Below are positions 24,120 to 35,750 of a stretch of 64,000 nucleotides of DNA, one piece after another. Made by a program: the position numbers and the translations under genes. Position 1 is the stretch's first letter. Each line of letters starts with the position of its first letter. The notes under the pieces were generated by a model. The model was not told where the DNA came from. It saw only the letters and a program-made list of their open reading frames with translations, and did not search any database. The stretch spans positions 117,362,437-117,426,436 of the forward strand of contig NC_134462.1 of assembly GCF_047948215.1 (NCBI RefSeq), written 5' to 3'. Source of the stretch: Lycorma delicatula. Its lineage: Eukaryota; Arthropoda; Insecta; Hemiptera; Fulgoridae.

Positions 24120-25298
24120 AGGTCGCCTATACATTGGAAATAAAACATAAAAACTAGATGTAGTTTGCATTGGGAAATGTTGTAGTCTTGTCATAAGAAC
24201 TAAAACGTTTTCATAGTAGTAAAAAGTAATAAGTAATTTGATGAGTTTATAAGTAGGATAAAATCCCTCAAATAAGGCCTATAAAAATTAAATTAGTTTT
24301 TGTTTACATTTGATATCCTTCTCACAAAATTCATTCTTGAAATTTTATACAAAAAAACTTGTGTTTTTTTAAAGTATAAGTATAAGAATAATTATAATTT
24401 TTACTTGTTTTTTTTTTGTACAAGTCAGTCGAATGTAGTAAAAGTTTTTCTTTTCATTTTTTCGTTAATTTTTTTCGAATACTGCACTCTACAATTTTTT
24501 GTGTATTTCTGTTTGAACTTCCTTAAGGAATTCTAAAAATCAAAAACTGTTATGTGCCTATTCCAGAAATTTTATTGAAATGGATGTGGAGTGACTTGCA
24601 GACATTCGTAATTCTCATTAGACTCAGATTGAGGCTGATAAACGTGAAGATATTTCCTAATACGTATTGCCAACTAAGTATATTCATAAGTTGCCAATTC
24701 TTATAGCCTTGGGCATATTTTGAATCAATTATATCTAAAATCAAATGATTTATTTCTTCGGGAAAAATATACTTTTATTATAAGAAATAGCGTTCCGAAG
24801 GATAGCGTGGACGTAACTGCCAATTTCGGAATTTTTATTTTTTCTGTTTGAGGCTAATCCAAGATTACACTACACTACCCTATAAGAGATTACTTACACT
24901 ACTTGGTCTCATGCATGAATCAAGCAAAAATGACACCCTCATATTTCTGTCTCCAGTTAAACTCGTTGAATCGCAACTCGTAGAATAACTTTTTTCGCAA
25001 TCCACAACTATGTTTTTAAGTTAGCAAATCTGGTTTTTCTATAAACGTAAGTTTTTTTCCTGATTAAGGGCATTCGAATATTCTTCGGAATAAAAGGAAT
25101 AATATGTTTGTCTGATCGTCAAATGAAACTTAGTTGTCCGAGTGCATACGTCGATCGTCCCTTAAAAAAAGGAAGGTTGTGAAACGAAATTTCACGTCGA
25201 CTACCTAAATATTTTTAAAATAAATTTTTTTCCTATATCATAAATTAAAATTTTCAAACATAGATTCTATGACATTTTTGGGAATTTAGTGTTAACGT
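24120..25298. other. AT-rich non-coding stretch, no gene seen
   Basis: Includes a minus-strand frame of 64 codons (24744-24550) and a plus-strand frame of 78 codons (24300-24536), both AT-driven and unrecognised. This DNA is the left-hand target flank of the full-length LINE. Confidence 0.4.
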
Positions 25299-25310
25299 GC
25301 TGTAATTGTA
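25299..25310. repeat. Target-site duplication of the RTE-like LINE (3' side)
   Basis: gctgtaattgta at 25299-25310 recurs exactly at 28587-28598, bracketing the LINE. A perfect 12-bp duplication next to a poly-A tail is the signature of target-primed reverse transcription. Confidence 0.9.
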
Positions 25311-28300
25311 TTTTTTTTTTGTCTTCAGTCATTTGACTGGTTTGATGCAGCTCTCCAAGATTCTCTATCTAGTGCTAGTCGTTTCATTTCAGTATACCCT
25401 CTACATCCTACATCCATAACAATTTGTTTTACATATTCCAAACGTGGCCTGCCTAGACAATTTTTTCCTTCTACCTGTCCTTCCAATATTAAAGCGACTA
25501 TTCCAGGATGCCTTAGTATGTGGCCTATAAGTCTGTCTCTTCTTTTACTATATTTTTCCAAATGCTTCTTTCTTCATCTATTTGCCGCAATACCTCTTCA
25601 CTTGCAACTTAATCTACCCATCTGATTTTTAACATTCTCCTATAGCACCACATTTCAAATGATTCTAATCTTTTCTTCTCAGGTACTCCGATTGTCCAAG
25701 TTTCACTTCCATATAAAGCGACACTCCAAAAATACACTCTCAAAAATCTTTTCCTGATATTTAAATTAATTTTTGATGTAAACAAATTATATTTCTTACT
25801 GAAGGCTCGTTTAGCTTGTGCTATTCGGCATTTTATATCGCTCCTGCTTCGTCCATCTTTAGTAATTATACTTCCCAAATAACAAAATTCTTCTACCTCC
25901 ATAATCTTTTCTCCGCCTATTTTCACATTCAGTGGTCCATCTTTGTTATTTCTACTACATTTCATTACTGTTGTTTTGTTCTTGTTTATTTTCATGCGAT
26001 AGTTCTTGCGTAGGACTTCATCTATGCCGTTCATTGTTTCTTCTAAATCCTTTTTACTCTCGGCTAGAATTACTATATCATCAGCAAATCGTAGCATCTT
26101 TATCTTTTCACATTGTACTGTTACTCCGCATCTAAATTGTTCTTTAACATCATTAACTGCTAGTTCCATGTAAAGATTAAAAAGTAACGGAGATAGGGAA
26201 CATCCTTGTCGGACTCCAATTCTTATTAAGGCTTCTTTCTTATGTTCTTCAATTATTACTGTTGCTGTTTGGTTCCTGTACATGTTAGCAATTGTTCTTC
26301 TATCTCTGTATTTGAACCTTAATCTTTTTTAAATGCTGAACATTTTATTCCAGTCTACGTTATCGAATGCCATTTCTAGGTCTATAAACGCCAAGTATGT
26401 TAGTTTGTCTTTCTTTAATCTTCCTTCTACTATTAATCTGAGGCCTAAAATTGCTTCCCTTGTCTCTATACTTTTCCTGAAACCAAATTGGTCTTCTCCT
26501 AACACTTCCTCCACTCTCCTGTCAATTCTTCTGTATAGAATTCTAGTTAAGATATTTGATGCATGACTAGTTAAACTAATTGTTCTGTATTCTTCACATT
26601 TATCTGCCCCTGCTTTCTTTGGTATCATTACTATAACACTTTTTTTGAAGTCTGACGGAAATTCCCCTTTTTCATAAATATTACACACCAGTTTGTATAA
26701 TCTATCAATCGCTTCCTCACCTGCACTGCGCAGTAATTCTACAGGTATTCCGTCTATTCCAGGAGCCTTTCTGCCATTTAAATCGTTTAATTCTCTCTCA
26801 AATTCAGATCTCAGTATTGTTTCTCCCATTTTATCCTCCTCAACTTCCTCTTCTTCCTCTATAACACCATTTTCTAATTCATTTCCTTCGTATAACTCTT
26901 CAATATATTCCACCCATCTATCGACTTTACCTTTTGTATTATATATTGGTGTACCATCTTTGTTTAACACATTATTAGATTTTAATTTATGTACCCCAAA
27001 ATTTTCCTTAACTTTCCTGTATCCTCCGTCTATTTTACCAATGTTCATTTCTCTTTCCACTTCTGAACACTTTTTTTTAATCCACTCTTCTTTCGCCAGT
27101 TTGGACTTCCTGTTTATAGCATTTCTTAATTGCCGATAATTCCTTTTACTTTCTTCATCACTATCATTCTTATATTTTCTACGTTCATCCATTAGCTGAA
27201 ATATATCGTCTGAAACCCAAGTTTTTCTACCAGTTCTCTTTATTCCGCCTAAGTTTGCTTCTGTTGATTTAAGATATTCCTTTTTAACATTCTCCCATTC
27301 TTCTTCTACATTTTCTACCTTATCTTTTTTACTCAGACCTCTTGCGATGTCCTCCTCAAAAATCTTCTTTACCTCCTCTTCCTCAAGCTTCTCTAAATTC
27401 CACCGATTCATCTCACTCCTTTTCTTCAGGTTTTTAAACCCCAATCCACATTTAATTATCACCAAATTATGGTCGCTATCAATGTCTGCTCCAGGGTAAG
27501 TTTTGGAGTCAACGAGTTGATTTCTAAATCTTTGCTTAACCATGATATAATCTATCTGATACCTTGCAGTATCGCCTGGCTTTTTCCAAGTGTATATTCT
27601 TCTATTATGATTTTTAAATTTGGTGTTGGCAATTACTAAATTATACTTCGTGCAAAACTCTATAAGTCGGTCCCCTCTTTCATTCCTTTTGCCCAGCCCG
27701 TATTCACCCACTATATTTCCTTCCTTGCCTTTTCCAATGCTTGCATTCCAATCTCCAACTATTATAAAATTTTCATCTTCTTTTACGTGTTTAATTGCTT
27801 CATCAATCTCTTCGTATACACACTCTACCTCATCATCATCATGGGCGCTTGTAGGCATATAGACGTTAACAATCGTTGTCGGTTTAGGTTTTGATTTTAT
27901 CCTTATTACAATGATTCTATCGCTATGCGTCTTGAAATACTCCACTCTCCTCCCTTTCTTCTTGTTCACCACGAAACCTACTCCTGCCTGCCCATTATTT
28001 GACGCTGAATTAATTACTCTTAACTCACCTGACCAAAAGTCGCCTTCCTCTTCCCACCGAACCTCACTAATTCCTACTATATCCAAGTTCATCCCATCCA
28101 TTTCCCTTTTTAAATTTTCTAGCCTACCAACCTTTTTTAAGCTTCTAACATTCCACGCTCCGACTCGCAGAATGTTATTTTTCAATCTTCTGGTGACCCC
28201 CTCCTTAGTAGTCCCCACCCGGAGATCCGAACGGGGGACTATTTTACCTCCGGAATATTTTACCAAGGAAGGCGCCTCCATTATTGTTATGTGAAAATGC

Positions 28301-28586
28301 AGAGAGCCACATTTTCTTGGAAAAAAAAAACAGCTGTAGTTTTCCATTGCTTTCAGCTGCGCAGTACTCAGAGGACTGAGCGATGTTGATATGGCCATTT
28401 AAGTCATTGTGACTCACGCCCCTAACAACTACTGAAAGAGCTGCTGCCCTTTTTCAGGAATAATTCCTTAGTCTGGCTCTCAACGGATACCTCTCCGATA
28501 TGGTTGCACCTTCGGTCCAGCTACTCTGTATTCCTGAGCACTCAAGCCCCCTCACCAACGGCAAGGTCTCATGATTCATAGAGGAG
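25311..28586 (-). mobile_element. Near-full-length RTE-like non-LTR retrotransposon, copy 1
   Basis: A 3,276-bp element in minus orientation. It starts at 28586 with about 190 bp of 5' untranslated region, carries one long coding region (28398-25325) and ends in a 10-base A tail (T on this strand, 25311-25320). The 3' terminus ends with a gagctgcatcaaaccagtca-type sequence and then ctgaagac before the tail, shared exactly with copy 2 at 33.0 kb. A perfect 12-bp TSD flanks it. Length, TSD and tail show insertion of a complete or almost complete element. From memory, a very similar terminus occurs widely in insect genomes. The element is mutated (see its coding entry), so it is not autonomous now, but most of the frame is intact and insertion was comparatively recent. 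Confidence 0.92.
25325..28398 (-). pseudogene. RTE-like LINE endonuclease/reverse transcriptase, disabled
   Basis: A single polyprotein of about 1,020 codons is inferred, split into frames 28398-26329, 26283-25609 and 25561-25325. Residues about 75-310 form an apurinic-like (EEP) endonuclease: WNVRSL (Asn), ISEVRW (Glu), VYMPTS, GDWNASIG (Asp, Asn), QIDYIMV and SDHNLV (Asp-His) are all present. The RT follows, with NGRKAPGIDGIPVELLR, VMIPKK, YRTISLTS, FIDLEMAFD (motif A), GVRQGCSLSPLLFNLYMEL (motif B), RFADDIVILAES (motif C, catalytic Asp pair intact), then YLGS and LYGSETWT, and a C-terminal GRPRLEYVKQIV region. Compared with copy 2, two codons became TAA by single substitutions (near 26328 and 25607) and one base was lost near 25560. 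The methionine at 28398 is the longest start; internal methionines at residues 18 and 40 are alternatives. Both catalytic domains would cleave the target and copy the RNA in an active relative. Confidence 0.93.
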
Positions 28587-28598
28587 GCTGTAATTGTA
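28587..28598. repeat. Target-site duplication of the RTE-like LINE (5' side)
   Basis: Second copy of gctgtaattgta, identical to 25299-25310, immediately upstream of the 5' end of the minus-strand element. Confidence 0.9.
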
Positions 28599-28657
28599 AA
28601 ACAGTTAAATTTAAATACGGTTTACAGAAGTATTTTGTTTTTGACTTTGTGTGCGCG

Positions 28658-28697
<40 letters not shown>

Positions 28698-29917
28698 TAC
28701 ACATTATATACACACACTGCTACACCAAATTAGCGTATTCTCATTAATAAAGTCTGATTCAAATGTAAAGTTAAAAGTTGCAACAAGTTATAAGTTAACA
28801 AAATAGTTTTTAATTTTGCAACAAAATTTAAAGTTGCAATTCAAATGTGAATTGACGAATTGTTTGTGGTTATTTTATTTTTTATTTTTAGCGCTTTATT
28901 TTTTATGCCGGTTTTAGGTTTTCTTGAAGTTTATTATAAATATCTGTAAATTTTTAAATTAGACTTAATTTCTATTAACAAATATCATGTTTTATAGTTT
29001 TAATAAAAAAAATTCCATTCATATTTTAATCTTTCTTTTTTTTTAAATAATACCCCTATCTATAAAATAAAAAGCATAAAAAGTCAATATTAAGTTATTT
29101 TATTACTACATTATATTCCAATATCCAAAAACATTCCTGAATGTGAGAAAAAGAGAGACAACAAAATGAAACCACAATATTTTTTCTGTTTATTATTTTT
29201 TTTGTTTTATACAGAAAATTGATAGGTATCGTCTACATAACTTAAGATTAATTGTTTATTCTGTGTTTATTTTAATTTTATTTTTTCTTTGTTTTTAAAA
29301 CAAATTCGTATTACCAGGTGAATTTTTGAATCATATATGACAACATTTTACTGTTTTTTTTTTTCTTTTAAATAATGCTACTTTTAAGTAGTTAATTATT
29401 TCACGCTGTACACTGTACCTTTTTTTATTGCTTTATCGGGATTCTTTTGAAATGAGTTTTATTAATTATAATAATTTATTTTTACGTTTTACTTATGGTT
29501 TAATTCTTACAATTTTTAAATATGGTGGTAGATATTCACTTTATTTTATTGCTTATGTGTTTTAATAGAATTATTGAGCGATACAAAGAACGTTTATTAT
29601 TTTTACAAGAAATCGCATTTTTTTTAATTTTAATTTATTTTCTTTCTCCAAGTCATTCACTCATCAAATCTCAATGTAAGCATCAATATTATTCTTACTT
29701 AAACATCAAAAAGACAGTTTTATTAATAAAAAAATATTCGTTTTGAAAGAGAGAACGAGTGAAAGAAAGAGAGAGAAACTACATCCTGGAAACCTTTAAA
29801 AATTCTAATAAACTTTTATCGATAAGCTTGTGCAACTGCGCAACCTATAATTTATGTATACATCAGCTTAAAATATACATCACAAGAATCACAATATAAA
29901 TAAGTGTATGTATATAT
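28599..29917. other. Non-coding stretch with (CA)n microsatellite
   Basis: (CA)n at 28662-28692 is preceded by the palindrome gtgcgcgcac. The rest is AT-rich. A 74-codon plus frame (29522-29746) is AT-driven and unrecognised. 29735-29790 is purine-rich (GAAAGA). Confidence 0.55.
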
Positions 29918-30065
29918 CTTAAATATAAAGCCGAAGATTTTACTGTTTGCTTGTTCTCACATCACGCGCCAGCTAATCGTCCGATTCCTTTCAAATTTGC
30001 AGGACACATTCATGTTTTCCCAGGGATGGTTTTAAGCTACAGACTGATCCTCGAGGCGCTTGGGT
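29918..30065 (+). mobile_element. Possible Helitron 5' end
   Basis: The words tcttaaatataaagccgaag, ctgtttgcttgttctcacat and cacgcgccagctaatcgtcc followed by ttcaaatttgcaggac resemble the 5' region of insect Helitrons (TC start, AT run, GCCGAA..TTT..TGTTTG..CTCGCATCACGCG, then a TTxGAAATTTG-type box). No Rep/helicase frame is visible, so at best this is a non-autonomous or decayed copy. Family assignment is from memory of the motif pattern. Confidence 0.35.
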
Positions 30066-30239
30066 GTGAAGTTCCGAATTAAAAATTTTCATTAAAAATC
30101 CTTTTACTTTATTATTACATTTCTGTCACCATGGCAAAGTAAGTTATGAATATTTCGTCGTCGGACGAAAGTGTGCCCTTTAGTTACCATAGTCACTACT
30201 ATTTTGTCTTGTAATTTAGTCTCTTTTTGTTTTATTTGT

Positions 30240-30330
30240 CACTATTATTCTACAACTTTGAGGGATTATTCTATTATTAGGGGTTATTATTCTATGAGCG
30301 GATATTATTCTAAACTATTCTACGAATACT
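30240..30330 (+). repeat. Short degenerate tandem repeat (about 18 bp)
   Basis: Three to four imperfect units with a ggatattattctat core follow one another between 30237 and 30330. They lie between the Helitron-like end and the GC-rich hairpin island. No function is evident. Confidence 0.45.
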
Positions 30331-30355
30331 ACGGGGTCCATTTGGCTAGACCGTT

Positions 30356-30381
30356 GGCCATTTGCCCTTTGGCAAATGGCC
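30356..30381. other. Perfect GC-rich hairpin
   Basis: ggccatttgcc (30356-30366) pairs perfectly with ggcaaatggcc (30371-30381) around a cttt loop. It contains the ATG of the 66-codon frame that follows, so in a transcript that start would be buried in the stem. Confidence 0.8.
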
Positions 30382-30579
30382 AGTGATCTGAAGAAACTGC
30401 GACTGAAGCAAGCTAAGAAGGAAGGGCGAGTGAAGCGAGCTCTGCGGCCCGTGATCTCTGGAGACCCCGGGGAGCCCCTTGGCCGTACCCGGGACTCGCC
30501 TGTGTCAACCTGTGGAGACCCCTTGCTAGACGGTCAGGCGAACGAAATGAGCTCCGATCGGCTAGTTTATAAGTAAGAT
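30376..30579 (+). CDS. Unidentified 66-codon frame in a GC-rich island
   Basis: I do not recognise this protein. The N-terminus (residues 2-22, SDLKKLRLKQAKKEGRVKRA) is a lysine/arginine-rich likely helix, and the C-terminal half is Gly/Pro/Ser-rich. Base composition is sharply richer in G and C than both flanks, unlike the AT-driven shadow frames elsewhere. The end coincides with a splice-donor-like gtaaga (about 30572), so it could be an exon whose protein continues elsewhere, or an exon captured by a Helitron-like element. The basic helix loosely recalls the start of BEL/Pao Gag proteins, but no other Gag motif follows. Whether it is expressed is unknown. Confidence 0.3.
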
Positions 30580-30599
30580 AATTTACATAGCTTCATTAG

Positions 30600-33012
30600 A
30601 TACGAAAGTAATGGTGCTTAAATTAGAAAGGAACTCCAAGGCAAGAATATTTTAATGAAAATAAAAAAGTTTAAAAACAAAAGAAAGTGATCTTTTGTAT
30701 TAAAAGAGAAGGTTAACACAAACTAACCTTTAGTTTAAGAGATTAATTTATTAATTCCCTAACTTTAATTATAATAAAATTCGTGAATTAGCAACAATAT
30801 TTTTTAATAAAACTTTTTTCTCATCTGTATTTAAATGGTTTCATGAACTTCTGTTTCTCTTCTATCCTAATTTTTTTAAAGTAAAATATGTCCGACATTT
30901 TACTTTAATCTTAATTTACGTATTGTTTTTCGTTATATATTTTTTCTACATATCCTTCTATTACAAAATAAATTTACCTATTATTTCTTTCTTCATTTAT
31001 GATATCCACTTTTATCTTCCTTCTTAAGAGAACTCAGTTTTTCTATGTTTACCTATTCCTATTTAAAACTTTTCACTCCGTGTGATTATCGAAATTTTAA
31101 GAATTTTAAATAAAAAAATAAAAAAAATCTTTGTCTTTCGTTACTATTTATAACTAACATTTCTAAAACCAAATTTACAGATTGTAGTTGCCTTAATATA
31201 TTTCCGACCAACTTCGTCTATTATCATTTTTTTGTTTTACAGAACCATGTCTCAATTTTTCTATTTTCTATTTCTTCTTGATCCCTTACATTTTAAATTC
31301 TGTTATATACTTATCAGAATTTTCCACTTTACATTTTGCTTCCACATTCTAAAAGCTCATATTGTTTATCTTTCCGGCTTTCATAAAATATATACATATT
31401 TTTCTAGTAGTAAACGCCATACTCATATATATATATTTTTTTGAATGTTAAATTATTAAATCAAAGTTTGATATCAGCAGATAGGTATTATTTCTGCATT
31501 AAATCTCTCCTGCTTAGTAAAAACCTGCATTTTTGTATCGTTTAACATAGTAATCAAATTTTAATCCCTTTTAATTTCATATACCTACATAATAAAACTA
31601 TTCAATTTTGGATATATTTCGTTTCTTTATTTTAATATTTAACATCTCATTTTTCTTATTATATTATATATTTTTTTTAAATTTACTTTCAAATCTAACT
31701 TCTCTTATAACAGAGAGATCACATTTATTTCTTTTAATTTATTCCTAGTTTTAACCGAGATAAAAATATCATTATCCTATCAAATTCTACAATTTTTATG
31801 GTTTTAATCCCTGAACTATTTCTGTGAAAAAAAAATATTTCAGTAATGAATTTTAATTTATAAATATTAGTTTTGATGGGGTAAAACATGCATGAATTTA
31901 AGAACACTAAATATGAAATTTCTGTGGAAATATTCTGTGTGTATGTTTTTTTTTTTTGTTTTTATAACGCCTAAAAGAGCGTTATTATTAATGTTGTAGT
32001 TTTTCTTTTTGATGTTGTTGATAGCATTGCTTTTATTTTTCTGGAAATTTTTAATGACCACGTATTTTCATAAGAGATTTTCCTTTGTATATATTTTTTT
32101 TCTATTTTTGTACTTTGAGAAATATACGCTTCTGATTTCTTTCCTTTTTCATCCTTTGATCATTGGGAAGGTTCTTTTAGTAAATAATATATCAGTATAA
32201 TAACAAGTATTGTAAAATAAATTCAGTGTTTCATAATTTTACTTTTACGTAAGTATTCGTTTATTGTATGAAAAATAACGTTAACATAAATTTTACAAAG
32301 TTGTCCTTAAAATAAAATGAAGCTAATTTGTTTCTGAGAAAATTCAAGTAGGAAATAAACATGGTGGAAAATGACAACCAAATGTTTTTATTTTTTTTTT
32401 TTCGTCATTAATTCTTTGTAGGTATTAACACGTTTTTTTTTTTTTTAATTAAACGTATTTGGTTATTAAAAAATAATTACAAATTATGTATGATTGGAAT
32501 ATTTTTTCTTTTTCATATTATAGTATACTGCATTTATTGTGAATAAAAATAAAATGGAAATATGTTGTTCATTGATAATTTCTTGATGAAAACATATTAA
32601 TTTAAATTTCATCTTTATATAAAGCGTAAAATAATATGTAGTTAAATGCAGTCTTTCCTTTCGCGTTCATTGAAATGATGTTCAGATTCTTCCTTTTCTA
32701 ATTCCACCGACCAGGAACAAATTTGAAATATTTTAGAACTGCGTAGCATCCCTTATTTTTGTATCTCACATTTATTACTTCATTATGTATCTTCCTGATT
32801 TTTTTTAATAATCTTCGAATAGACCGGTGTTAAAATTTTCTCATTGTTTCCAGCTCCCATAATTTCTATTTTAATTTTGTAGTTACAGATTTTCGCTAAC
32901 GATAGAAGATCTATTGTTGTATTTCTCCCTTTTCTATGATTGTAAGATTCTGTTCCATACAATTTCCAGAATTACGACACCAACTCTGTTGGTAAGTATA
33001 AAAACTTCATTC
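30600..33012. other. AT-rich non-coding stretch, no gene seen
   Basis: Frames at 31232-31444, 31867-32061 and 32009-32200 are Phe/Ile/Lys-rich products of AT-rich DNA and not credible. 32640-33000 is more complex: on the minus strand it gives LYGTESYNHRKG and GAGNNEKI, faintly like a LINE C-terminus, but too weak to annotate as such. Confidence 0.4.
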
Positions 33013-33020
33013 CAAAATAT

Positions 33021-34499
33021 TTTTTTTTTTTTTTTTGTCTTCAGTCATTTGACTGGTTTGATGCAGCTCTCCAAGATTCCCTATCTAGTGCTAGTCGTTT
33101 CATTTCAGTATACCCTCTACATCCTACATCCCCAACAATTTGTTTTACATACTCCAAACGTGGCCTGCCTACACAATTTTTCCCTTCTACCTGTCCTTCC
33201 AATATTAAAGCGACTATTCCAGGATGCCTTAGTATGTGGCCTATAAGTCTGTTTCTTCTTTTAACTATATTTTTCCAAATGCTACTTTCTTCATCTATTT
33301 GCCGCAATACCTCTTCATTTGTCACTTTATCCACCCATCTGATTTTTAACATTCTCCTATAGCACCACATTTCAAAAGCTTCTAGCCTTTCTTCTCAGAT
33401 ACTCCGATTGTCCAAGTTTCACTTCCATATAAAGCGACACTCCAAACATACACTTTCAAAAATCTTTTCCTGACATTTAAATTCATTTTTGATGTAAACA
33501 AATTATATTTCTTACTGAAGGCTCGTTTAGCTTGTGCTATTCGGCATTTTATATCGCTCCTGCTTCGTCCATCTTTAGTAATTTTACTTCCCAAATAACA
33601 AAATTCTTCTACCTCCATAATCTTTTCTCCTCCTATTTTCACATTCAGCGGTCCACCTTTGTTATTTCTACTACATTTCATTACTTTTGTTTTGTTCTTG
33701 TTTATTTTCATGCGATAGTTTTTGCGTAGGACTTCATCTATGCCGTTCATTGTTTCTTCAAAATCCTTTTTACTCTCGGCTAGAATTACTATATCATCAG
33801 CAAATCGTAGCATCTTTATCTTTTCACCTTGTACTGTTACTCCGAATCTAAATTGTTCTTTAACATCATTAACTGCTAATTCCATGTAAAGATTAAAAAG
33901 TAACGGCGATAGGGAACATCCTTGTCGGACTCCCTTTCTTATTAGGGCTTCTTTCTTATGTTCTTCAATTGTTATTGTTGCTGTTTGGTTCCTGTACATG
34001 TTAGCAATTGTTCTTCTATCTCTGTATTTGAACCCTAATTTTTTTAAAATGCTGAACATTTTATTCCAGTCTACGTTATCGAAAGCCTTTTCTAGGTCTA
34101 TAAACGCCAAGTATGTTGGTTTGTTTTTCTTTAATCTTCCTTCTACTATTAATCTGAGGCCTAAAATTGCTTCCCTTGTCCCTATACTTTTCCTGAAACC
34201 AAATTGGTCTTCTCCTAACACTTCTTCCACACTCCTCTCAATTCTTCTGTATAAAATTCTAGTTAAGATTTTTGGTGCATGACTAGTTAAACTAATTGTT
34301 CTGTATTCTTCACATTTATCTGCCCCTGCTTTCTTTGGTATCATAACTATAACACTTTTTTTGAAGTCTGATGGAAATTCCCCATTTTCATAAATATTAC
34401 ACACCAGTTTGTATAATCTATCAATCACTTCCTCACCTGCACTGCGCAGTAATTCTACAGGTATTCCGTCTATTCCAGGAGCCTTTCTGCCATTTAAAT
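33021..34499 (-). mobile_element. 5'-truncated RTE-like LINE, copy 2
   Basis: A 1.48-kb copy of the element at 25.3-28.6 kb, in the same orientation, retaining the RT and 3' end but not the endonuclease. The A tail (T on this strand) is 33021-33036. The alignment with copy 1 ends at catttaaat (34499), which is the truncation point. caaaatat occurs on both sides (33013-33020 and 34507-34514), a likely 8-bp TSD separated from the truncation point by a 7-base filler. The two copies differ at only a few positions per 60 bases over the shared part, so both belong to one recently active family. Confidence 0.88.
33041..34497 (-). pseudogene. RTE-like LINE RT domain, truncated and frameshifted
   Basis: The frame opens inside the RT at NGRKAPGIDGIPVELLR; the few residues before it in the longest frame (MLFYL) come from flanking DNA. 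It carries YRTISLTSHAPKI, FIDLEKAFDNVDW (motif A), GVRQGCSLSPLLFNLYMEL (motif B) and RFADDIVILAES (motif C, both Asp present). It continues past GSETWTIGVSEKK, where one A has been lost near 33390. The second frame (33370-33041) completes the protein through GRPRLEYVKQIVGDV to the same C-terminus as copy 1. At the two TAA sites of copy 1 this copy keeps Leu and Lys codons, so it records the ancestral sequence there. No endonuclease, so it cannot move on its own. Confidence 0.9.
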
Positions 34500-34509
34500 A
34501 AAATAACAA

Positions 34510-35707
34510 AATATGAAATATTTAAAAAAAAATAAGTGACAAGAACTTTTCAACGCAGTTGAGATTATACAAAAAAATTCTTTACCATTAAGAGCTACCC
34601 AAGGAGTTTTAAATGGATTGAAATATTGCATAGTCACTCTAATTAAAATGTCTAAGTGACAAAATTAAATTTCTATAGTGACTAATTAAAAAGTCAAGAA
34701 GGGCATTTTAATTAGTTATTGTAATAATACGTTTGTAATGCGGTTTTGTTTATGTATATTTTAATAATGTATATTTTTTATAAATATTTCGCAATATTGA
34801 AATGATTCTTATTACAGTTTGATATAATTGTAATACAGTATTTTTTGCACATGCTTCGATTTGTTTTGCTTTTAATATAATTCAATTTCAATTTTTTCTT
34901 TGTACTCAACATACATCATACAAATTTTGCAGAACTAAATTCTTTACCAATTTTCTTAGAAAATTTAAATTGTTTTTTATGGCAATTTAATTAAGTTATT
35001 TATCACAGGCCTAAAAAATTCTGTTTTGTAACATCATTTTTGTGATTTTGTACCAGTTTAATTCAATTTTTTAACGTTAAAAAAGGTATGAAACCATCAA
35101 ATTTAAGTTCAAAGAAGTTCACTGTGGTTTCACATTACCCTTCCAGCATAAATCAAGACGAAATTCAAGACAAGCTACAGCTCGAAAGTGAAGAATCTCC
35201 TGACTTAAATTTATATGAATTTTTATCTATTTTCACTTGCAGAACAGAACCTGAAACTGTGATCATTTCTTCCTGAGACATTCTATATATGTATAAAACA
35301 CCTCCCCTTTTATTCTGATAACAGGAAAATATTACTCATTATCCCTTTGGGCTCTCTTAAGTTATACCAGTCCTTATAGTTTTTAGAACTCATGTTGATA
35401 AATTCTATGTAATATATTTTTCAAGCTCCTCTATCATAAACAATTTTATTACATACCTGTTACAATTTCGAATATAAACCGAGTTCTACAGTTTTCTGAT
35501 ATAAAACTGAATGACTTTCATCGTTCCCCAAAAATCTAAAATCCATTTAAATTTAGTTGAGATGGTAAACAAAAAACAATAATCTTTTAGTGAAAATATT
35601 TTAAACATCGTTGATATAGTAGGAGGTAATAGGACCAAATCATCTTCCCGGTTTACGGAACATGTTTAATTATTTTCTATATATATATATATATATACAC
35701 TCTAGAA

Positions 35708-35750
<43 letters not shown>

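Noticed and set aside
22245..24120. LTR retrotransposon
   Set aside because: A TGTTGGG-type start was noticed at 22247, but no second LTR, primer-binding site, polypurine tract pair or pol motif was found.
26693..28294. Several long plus-strand frames (65-148 codons)
   Set aside because: All lie antisense to the endonuclease/RT coding region and show no motif of their own.
28662..28692. CRISPR-like short repeats
   Set aside because: Simple (CA)n microsatellite; the sequence is eukaryotic and has no spacer structure.
32640..33000. LINE C-terminal relic on the minus strand (LYGTESYNHRKG)
   Set aside because: Only one weak block; downstream frame has no supporting motif.
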